Source: Mechercharimyces sp. CAU 1602
GTDB lineage: Bacteria; Bacillota; Bacilli; Thermoactinomycetales; JANTPT01
Assembly (NCBI RefSeq): GCF_024753565.1
Contig: NZ_JANTPT010000001.1
Location: 744,001 to 808,000, forward strand
DNA length: 64,000 nucleotides
Direction: 5' to 3'
Every line of letters starts with the position of its first letter. Position 1 is the first letter of the stretch. Below the pieces are notes generated by a model. The model made no database searches. It was not told where the DNA came from and saw only the letters and a list, made by a program, of their open reading frames with translations. Made by a program: the position numbers and the translations under genes. Shown one piece after another: positions 59,146 through 64,000 of this stretch.

Positions 59146-61018
59146 TTCACCCGAGAAATTAAAACAAATACCGGTGGAAGAACTTCCTCGGATAGCAGAA
59201 GAGATAAGGCAGTTTTTAATTGAGAGCTTGTCAGGTACTGGAGGGCATCTCGCCTCTAATTTAGGTGTAGTAGAACTTACGCTCGTACTACACTATTTAT
59301 TTGATAGTCCCAAAGATAAATTTTTGTGGGATGTCGGTCACCAAGCTTATGTTCATAAGATCTTGACAGGACGTAAATCCATGTTTCCCACCCTGCGCAA
59401 GTATGAGGGGTTATGTGGCTTTCCTAAAATGAGGGAGAGTGAACATGATTGTTGGGAGACTGGTCATAGTTCTACCTCCCTGTCTGGTGCGATGGGGATG
59501 GCTGTGGCACGTGATATTAAAGGTGAGAATAATAAAGTTGTTGCAGTGATCGGAGACGGTGCCCTAACCGGTGGAATGGCATTGGAAGCATTAAACCATA
59601 TCGGTACGGAACAGCGAGATCTGATGGTTATTCTTAATGACAATGAGATGTCTATTACGGATAACGTAGGTGCACTGCATAACTATTTAGGACGTTTACG
59701 TACGCATAAGCATTATCACAAGGTAAAAGAAGATATTGAGAACATGCTCTTGAAAATCCCTTCCGTGGGAGAGCCGTTAGCTAAAACCCTGGAGCGCATA
59801 AAAGATAGTCTGAAATATTTAGTTGTTTCTGGTGTTCTCTTTGAAAAGTTTGGTTTTACCTACTTGGGGCCTGTCGATGGACACAAAATTGGGGAATTGA
59901 TGGAGTGTGTCCGTCAAGGAGCCAAAACAAAAGGGCCTGTCTTAATTCATGTGATCACCAAGAAAGGAAAAGGGTACGAGCCTGCTGAAAATGATGCGAT
60001 CGCCTATCATGGTGTGGGTGCAGGTAAGTGGGAGACCGTAGCTGAAAAACAAATTGTGAAGAAGAGCCCGCCCAAATACGCAAAGGTATATGGGAATACT
60101 TTGATTCGTTTGGCGGAGCAAGATCCTAAGGTTGTTTCGATTACACCTGCTATGTTACAAGGATCAGGGCTCATCGAATTTGATCAGCGTTTTCCAGAGC
60201 GTTCTTTTGATGTGGGGATTGCAGAACAGCATGCAACCACCTATGCAGCCGGATTAGCAACACAGGGGTTGACTCCTTTTCTAGCGATATATTCGACTTT
60301 TTTGCAGCGCTCTTACGACCAGCTTATCCATGATATTGCACGGCAAAATTTAAATGTGGTTATTGCAGTAGACCGTGCAGGCTTTGTAGGTGAAGATGGC
60401 GAGACGCATCAAGGGGTATATGATATAGCCTTCATGCGTTGTATTCCTAACATGACCATCATGATGCCAAAAGACGAAAATGAATTTCAACACATGCTAT
60501 ACTCCGCCTCACGTTATAATGTGGGTCCGATAGCAGTTCGCTTTCCACGTGGTGCAGGTTTGGGTGTCCCGATGGATGAGCAGTTGCAAGATATTCCATT
60601 GGGTAAAGCAGAAGTCGTGCGTACAGGTACAGATGTTGCTCTATTAGCACTAGGTCCGATGGTTGACCGTGCCAATGCGGCAGCGGACTACTTGGCTCAG
60701 GAAGGGATATCTGCACAGGTCGTAAATGTCCGGTTTGTAAAACCACTGGACGAGGAGCTTCTTCAAGATCTTTACCAACGCCAGCTCCCGATCGTAACCA
60801 TTGAAGAAGGATCGAGGATGGGTGGTTTGGGAAGTGCTGTGATGGAGCATTACGAGACAGAAGGGCAACATAATATGATGGTTAAAGTAATGGGTGTTCC
60901 AGATTATTATGTGGAACATGGTAGTGTAGAGGAACAACTGCAAGAAGTGGGATTGACCGCGGAAAAGATCGCTGATGCGGTGCGCGCTATTATGCCGAGC
61001 AAACGGCAGCGGGCGTAA
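59126..61018 (+). CDS. dxs: 1-deoxy-D-xylulose-5-phosphate synthase
   Basis: A 630-residue thiamine-diphosphate enzyme joining pyruvate and glyceraldehyde 3-phosphate at the start of the MEP isoprenoid pathway. [14 protein letters not shown] (catalytic His), [15 protein letters not shown] with the NDN partner (TPP/Mg), [26 protein letters not shown] (catalytic Glu) and the transketolase C domain are all present. GTG 59126 has GAGG eight bases upstream; the open frame before it lies in oapA. Translation is thus coupled to the OLE protein. Confidence 0.93.
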   Translation: MNLEQIDSPEKLKQIPVEELPRIAEEIRQFLIESLSGTGGHLASNLGVVELTLVLHYLFDSPKDKFLWDVGHQAYVHKILTGRKSMFPTLRKYEGLCGFPKMRESEHDCWETGHSSTSLSGAMGMAVARDIKGENNKVVAVIGDGALTGGMALEALNHIGTEQRDLMVILNDNEMSITDNVGALHNYLGRLRTHKHYHKVKEDIENMLLKIPSVGEPLAKTLERIKDSLKYLVVSGVLFEKFGFTYLGPVDGHKIGELMECVRQGAKTKGPVLIHVITKKGKGYEPAENDAIAYHGVGAGKWETVAEKQIVKKSPPKYAKVYGNTLIRLAEQDPKVVSITPAMLQGSGLIEFDQRFPERSFDVGIAEQHATTYAAGLATQGLTPFLAIYSTFLQRSYDQLIHDIARQNLNVVIAVDRAGFVGEDGETHQGVYDIAFMRCIPNMTIMMPKDENEFQHMLYSASRYNVGPIAVRFPRGAGLGVPMDEQLQDIPLGKAEVVRTGTDVALLALGPMVDRANAAADYLAQEGISAQVVNVRFVKPLDEELLQDLYQRQLPIVTIEEGSRMGGLGSAVMEHYETEGQHNMMVKVMGVPDYYVEHGSVEEQLQEVGLTAEKIADAVRAIMPSKRQRA

Positions 61019-61061
61019 TATCCTCAGTTCATGTTTGTCGTACCAGTAAAGAGGGATCAAT

Positions 61062-61877
61062 GTGGCCAAAGAAAGATTAGATGTTATTTTAGTCAATCAG
61101 GGATTGTTTGAAAGTCGCGAACAAGCTAAGCGGGCCATTATGGCAGGCATTGTTTTTGTGGAGCAAGAACGAGTAGATAAACCTGGAACGAAAATCTCTA
61201 CAGATGCGACTGTAACCGTTACAGAGCGCTTACACCCTTATGTCAGCCGCGGTGGCTTAAAGTTAGAGGGGTCGATTAAGCGTTTCCAGTTGGATTTACA
61301 AGGGCGCATTGTTATTGATATCGGTGCATCGACAGGTGGATTTACCGATTGTGCGCTGCAAAATGGAGCCTTATCGGTTTATGCGATTGATGTAGGCTAC
61401 GGTCAGTTGGCATGGAAACTGCGTCAACATCCACAGGTGATTGTGATGGAGCGAACGAACTTTCGTCATATGAAGCCAGAGGATCTACAAGGACCTACTC
61501 CGAACTTTGCTACGATTGACGTATCGTTCATCTCTTTATCACATATTCTTCCCCCGTTATACCGTATGTTGCAGGCGGATGGGGAAGTGGTGGCGTTAAT
61601 CAAACCCCAGTTTGAGGCGGGAAGAGATGCTGTAGGCAAAAAAGGGATTGTTAGGGATCCGGCAACCCACCGGGATGTGCTGACCAAAGTTACACGGATG
61701 GCAATGGAGATTGGATATGACGTTTTGGGACTAGCTCCCTCCCCCATTCGAGGTGGGGAAGGAAATGTTGAATTTCTGGCATACTTAAAAAAGGGGTTAG
61801 CACCTACAGGTGAGGCCCCACTGTTGTCCCATTGGATTGAGCAGGTAATCTTAGAGGCCCACGAGGGAAAAGAGTAA
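61062..61877 (+). CDS. tlyA: TlyA-family rRNA methyltransferase
   Basis: A 271-residue protein with an N-terminal S4 RNA-binding domain (ERLDVILVNQGLFESREQAKRAIMAG) and a FtsJ-like methyltransferase domain with SAM motif VIDIGASTGGFTDCALQNGA and the catalytic K-D-K-E pattern (KPQFEAG). It likely 2'-O-methylates ribosomal RNA, as TlyA does in Mycobacterium. GTG start, with GAGGG upstream. Position between dxs and argR is as in Bacillus (yqxC). Confidence 0.92.
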   Translation: MAKERLDVILVNQGLFESREQAKRAIMAGIVFVEQERVDKPGTKISTDATVTVTERLHPYVSRGGLKLEGSIKRFQLDLQGRIVIDIGASTGGFTDCALQNGALSVYAIDVGYGQLAWKLRQHPQVIVMERTNFRHMKPEDLQGPTPNFATIDVSFISLSHILPPLYRMLQADGEVVALIKPQFEAGRDAVGKKGIVRDPATHRDVLTKVTRMAMEIGYDVLGLAPSPIRGGEGNVEFLAYLKKGLAPTGEAPLLSHWIEQVILEAHEGKE

Positions 61878-61934
61878 GGACAGAGGATTTTTTCGTACGA
61901 TCTGCGAATCAATAGGAAAAGGAGGGTTTCCATC

Positions 61935-62450
61935 ATGTTACATTCAGGAGACTTGGTATTCCTTTTCCTGTTGATGATCGGTGTGATCTACTTTATGATT
62001 ACGTATGTTTTCCGTTCCCCTTCCCCATACGGTACAGTGAAGGATGAGGAGATCACTGGTCCTGTTCCTAAGTGGCTAAATGAAGAAGGATACACCGTGA
62101 TTGCGGAAAAGGAGCGTACGCCAGTTTGGATACAGATCGGCGATGACACCTTTGAAAGTCGATTGTATACTGATTATTTGGCTACACGCTCAAACCAACT
62201 TTATGTTGTAGTAGTTGCCAAGAGACGGAAGCCTCTTCGTTATACGGGGGCCGCCTTGCGGGATTATTTTTTACCTCATTATCTGGCATACAAACCAGCA
62301 GGAATTTTATATCTGGATATGGAAAAACAGCAGATCGAGGAAATTCGTTTCACTGTGGAGGTTGGTTATACTCCATCCCCACGGCGCACATGGGTCAAAT
62401 ACTTAGTTGCGATGGGAGTGGGGGCGTGTTTAGTCATCCTTTTGCAATAA
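61935..62450 (+). CDS. hypothetical membrane protein between tlyA and nadK
   Basis: A 171-residue protein with one hydrophobic helix at each end (LVFLFLLMIGVIYFMITYVF; YLVAMGVGACLVILLQ) and a soluble middle (GDDTFESRLYTDYLATRSNQLYVVVVAKRRKPL) of mixed alpha/beta type, perhaps a nuclease-like or beta-rich fold. I do not recognise a family. ATG follows AAAAGGAGGG. It lies in line with the essential genes around it, so it is probably cotranscribed with them. Confidence 0.65.
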   Translation: MLHSGDLVFLFLLMIGVIYFMITYVFRSPSPYGTVKDEEITGPVPKWLNEEGYTVIAEKERTPVWIQIGDDTFESRLYTDYLATRSNQLYVVVVAKRRKPLRYTGAALRDYFLPHYLAYKPAGILYLDMEKQQIEEIRFTVEVGYTPSPRRTWVKYLVAMGVGACLVILLQ

Positions 62451-62461
62451 TTGAGGTGTAG

Positions 62462-63334
62462 ATGGTGACAAAAAGGATCGGAATTATAGCGAACAAAGAG
62501 AAACCAAAAGCAGAGAGTGTAACCAAAGAACTGGTCTTATTGCTAGAAGAACGCGGAAGCGATGTGCTAGTTGATCCCATCATGGCTGAAAGAATTGATC
62601 GCCCTGAGCTTGGAATTGAACTGGAGCACTTCCCAAGCAGAGTGGATATGTTATTTGTATTAGGTGGGGATGGGACTTTACTGGGAATTGCTCGTCAATT
62701 TGCGGCGCATGACCTCCCATTGTTAGGATTTAACTTGGGACATTTGGGTTTTTTATCGGAAGCAGAACCTGAAGATCTCGCATGTGCGATTGATCGTGTG
62801 TTAGCGAAGGATTATATATTGGAAGAGCGGATGATGTTAGATGCTGAAGTGATCCGTGGCGGCATTCCTTTGGAAAAGAGCATCTCGCTTAATGAAGTGG
62901 GAATTGCGAACTCATTTAGTCGCATGATTACAACCAAAGTTTATATGGACAATGCTTATCTGGGAACGTATTCTGGCGATGGAATAATTGTATCCTCCCC
63001 GACAGGATCGACAGCCTACTCGCTGTCTTGTGGTGGGCCGATCGTGTGGCCTAGTGTACAAACGTTGCTGTTAACTCCAATCTGTCCTCATACATTGACG
63101 GCACGCCCAATGGTCTTACCTGCTGATGCCACCATTGAGATAGTAGTGAGTGCATCTCACGAGGACATCGGCTTAACTATCGACGGACAGTTGGGAATCC
63201 GTTTGCAGATCGATGATGTTATCCGTATTCGCCAATCATCTTACCGTACAACACTGGTGAAATGGAGAGAACGTTCATTCTTTGAAGTAGTGAGGAAAAA
63301 ACTGCATGGAGAACTGCTGGAGGATATAAGATGA
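62462..63334 (+). CDS. nadK: NAD kinase
   Basis: A 290-residue enzyme phosphorylating NAD to NADP. The GGDGT motif ([15 protein letters not shown]) and the [18 protein letters not shown] segment are complete, and [15 protein letters not shown] is typical. The start is ATG 62462, or GTG 62465 one codon later. It overlaps argR by ATGA, giving a tight nadK-argR-recN set as in Bacillus. Confidence 0.93.
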   Translation: MVTKRIGIIANKEKPKAESVTKELVLLLEERGSDVLVDPIMAERIDRPELGIELEHFPSRVDMLFVLGGDGTLLGIARQFAAHDLPLLGFNLGHLGFLSEAEPEDLACAIDRVLAKDYILEERMMLDAEVIRGGIPLEKSISLNEVGIANSFSRMITTKVYMDNAYLGTYSGDGIIVSSPTGSTAYSLSCGGPIVWPSVQTLLLTPICPHTLTARPMVLPADATIEIVVSASHEDIGLTIDGQLGIRLQIDDVIRIRQSSYRTTLVKWRERSFFEVVRKKLHGELLEDIR

Positions 63335-63783
63335 AAACGAAAACACAGAGACATATTCGCATCAGGGAGATTATTACATCTAAAAACATAGAAACACAGG
63401 AAGAGTTAGTAGAAGAACTACAGCAATCAGGCTACAATGTGACACAAGCGACTGTCTCTCGTGATATCAAGGAGTTACGCTTGGTTAAAGTAGCGACTGA
63501 TTTTGGACGATATATGTATTCGTTACCAGCAGATAAACGCTTTAACCCAATGCAAAAGCTGAAACGCATGTTAAAGGAGTCGTTTGTTGGAGTGGAAACA
63601 AGCGAAAACTTGTTGGTGATGAAGACATTACCGGGTAATGCTAATGCGATCGGTGCGCTCATCGACAGCTTGGATTGGACGGAAATCATCGGCACTATCG
63701 CGGGTGATGATACCATTTTGATCATTTGTCGTGAGCGCGAACAGGTTCCTCATCTGGTTAGTCGCTTTATCGATATGTTGTAG
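63331..63783 (+). CDS. argR: arginine repressor
   Basis: A 150-residue ArgR/AhrC. The N-terminal winged helix ([35 protein letters not shown]) binds ARG boxes, and the C-terminal domain ([45 protein letters not shown]) binds arginine and makes the hexamer. The GTIAGDDT motif carries the arginine-binding Asp pair. It starts within the nadK stop. Confidence 0.95.
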   Translation: MKTKTQRHIRIREIITSKNIETQEELVEELQQSGYNVTQATVSRDIKELRLVKVATDFGRYMYSLPADKRFNPMQKLKRMLKESFVGVETSENLLVMKTLPGNANAIGALIDSLDWTEIIGTIAGDDTILIICREREQVPHLVSRFIDML

Positions 63784-63795
63784 GGGTGGTGTACA

Positions 63796-64000
63796 GTGTT
63801 AGTTGAACTGTCCATTCGTGACTTTGCTATTATCGAACAATTACATATGACATTTGACCAAGGCTTTCACGCTTTGACAGGGGAGACAGGAGCAGGAAAA
63901 TCAATTTTGATCGATGCTCTCTCCCTTGTTGCAGGGGGACGTGGATCACAGGAGTTTATTCGGCATGGCTCCAAAAAGCTAGAAATTGAAGCTTTGTTCT
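63796..64000 (+). CDS. recN: DNA repair protein RecN, 5' part
   Basis: The first 68 codons of RecN, an SMC-like ATPase in double-strand-break repair. ELSIRDFAIIEQLHMTFDQG is followed by Walker A GETGAGKSILIDALSL. GTG start 12 bases after the argR stop, with TAGGGGTGG upstream. The rest lies beyond the right edge. Confidence 0.92.
   Translation, partial: MLVELSIRDFAIIEQLHMTFDQGFHALTGETGAGKSILIDALSLVAGGRGSQEFIRHGSKKLEIEALF

Noticed and set aside
1-64000. CRISPR array, tRNA or rRNA genes
   Set aside because: No regularly spaced short repeats and no cloverleaf or rRNA-like sequence were recognised.

Overview
The window comes from an endospore-forming member of the Bacillota, order Bacillales. 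It carries a complete spoIIIAA-AH operon, spore-coat-like genes and the mntR-yqhO / yqhP-yqhQ-aroQ-yqhT-efp-spoIIIA-accBC-yqhY-nusB-folD-xseAB-ispA-dxs-tlyA-argR-recN order known from Bacillus. The base composition, the class II B12-dependent ribonucleotide reductase as the only RNR here, and an OLE RNA between ispA and dxs suggest a thermophilic or otherwise extremophilic lineage. A Thermoactinomycetaceae-like genome is my guess; I cannot prove the family.

Regions. (1) 1-6.5 kb: a fatty-acid/acyl-CoA operon on the minus strand (acyl-CoA ligase, acyl-CoA dehydrogenase, SDR, MaoC-type dehydratase running off the edge), divergent from an R2-like ligand-binding oxidase plus an iron alcohol dehydrogenase. 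A perfect CcpA cre match lies in the shared promoter region. (2) 6.6-23.6 kb: mixed housekeeping genes, including a YozB/CtaM-like protein, an Eis-type acetyltransferase, fadH, lipM, a membrane-anchored pseudokinase, D-alanine transaminase, nrdJ, hutH, a PCYCGC-type lipoprotein and mntR. (3) 23.8-33.6 kb: yqhO (patatin) followed by an 8.6-kb accessory island. The island is flanked by a 186-bp direct repeat of the yqhO 3' end and splits the yqhO-yqhP neighbourhood. It holds an unknown two-gene membrane module, a YolD-family gene, a tandem array of polymorphic toxin tips with immunity genes, a frameshifted PrsW-like protease and three fragments of one tyrosine-recombinase gene. (4) 33.6-44.3 kb: yqhP/yqhQ, aroQ, an Xaa-Pro peptidase, efp, sulfolactate genes (comB, comA), spore coat genes, a divergent QueA paralogue with an SDR and a VOC protein, a Ser/Lys-repeat protein and an MFS exporter. 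(5) 44.4-64 kb: the spoIIIA operon behind a probable sigma-E promoter, biotin carboxylase genes, Asp23/AmaP, nusB, folD, xseAB, ispA, OLE RNA, oapA, dxs, tlyA, nadK, argR and the start of recN.

The two most notable systems are the OLE RNA/OapA ribonucleoprotein locus, with its own promoter and closing stem, and the toxin-immunity island. In the island each immunity gene converges on a copy of the same integrase 3' end, which points to cassette exchange at that junction. Several island genes are broken by single-base indels (PrsW, an HNH-type toxin, a second toxin tip), so the island looks like a decaying mobile element that has lost its integrase. No CRISPR array, rRNA or tRNA gene was seen.
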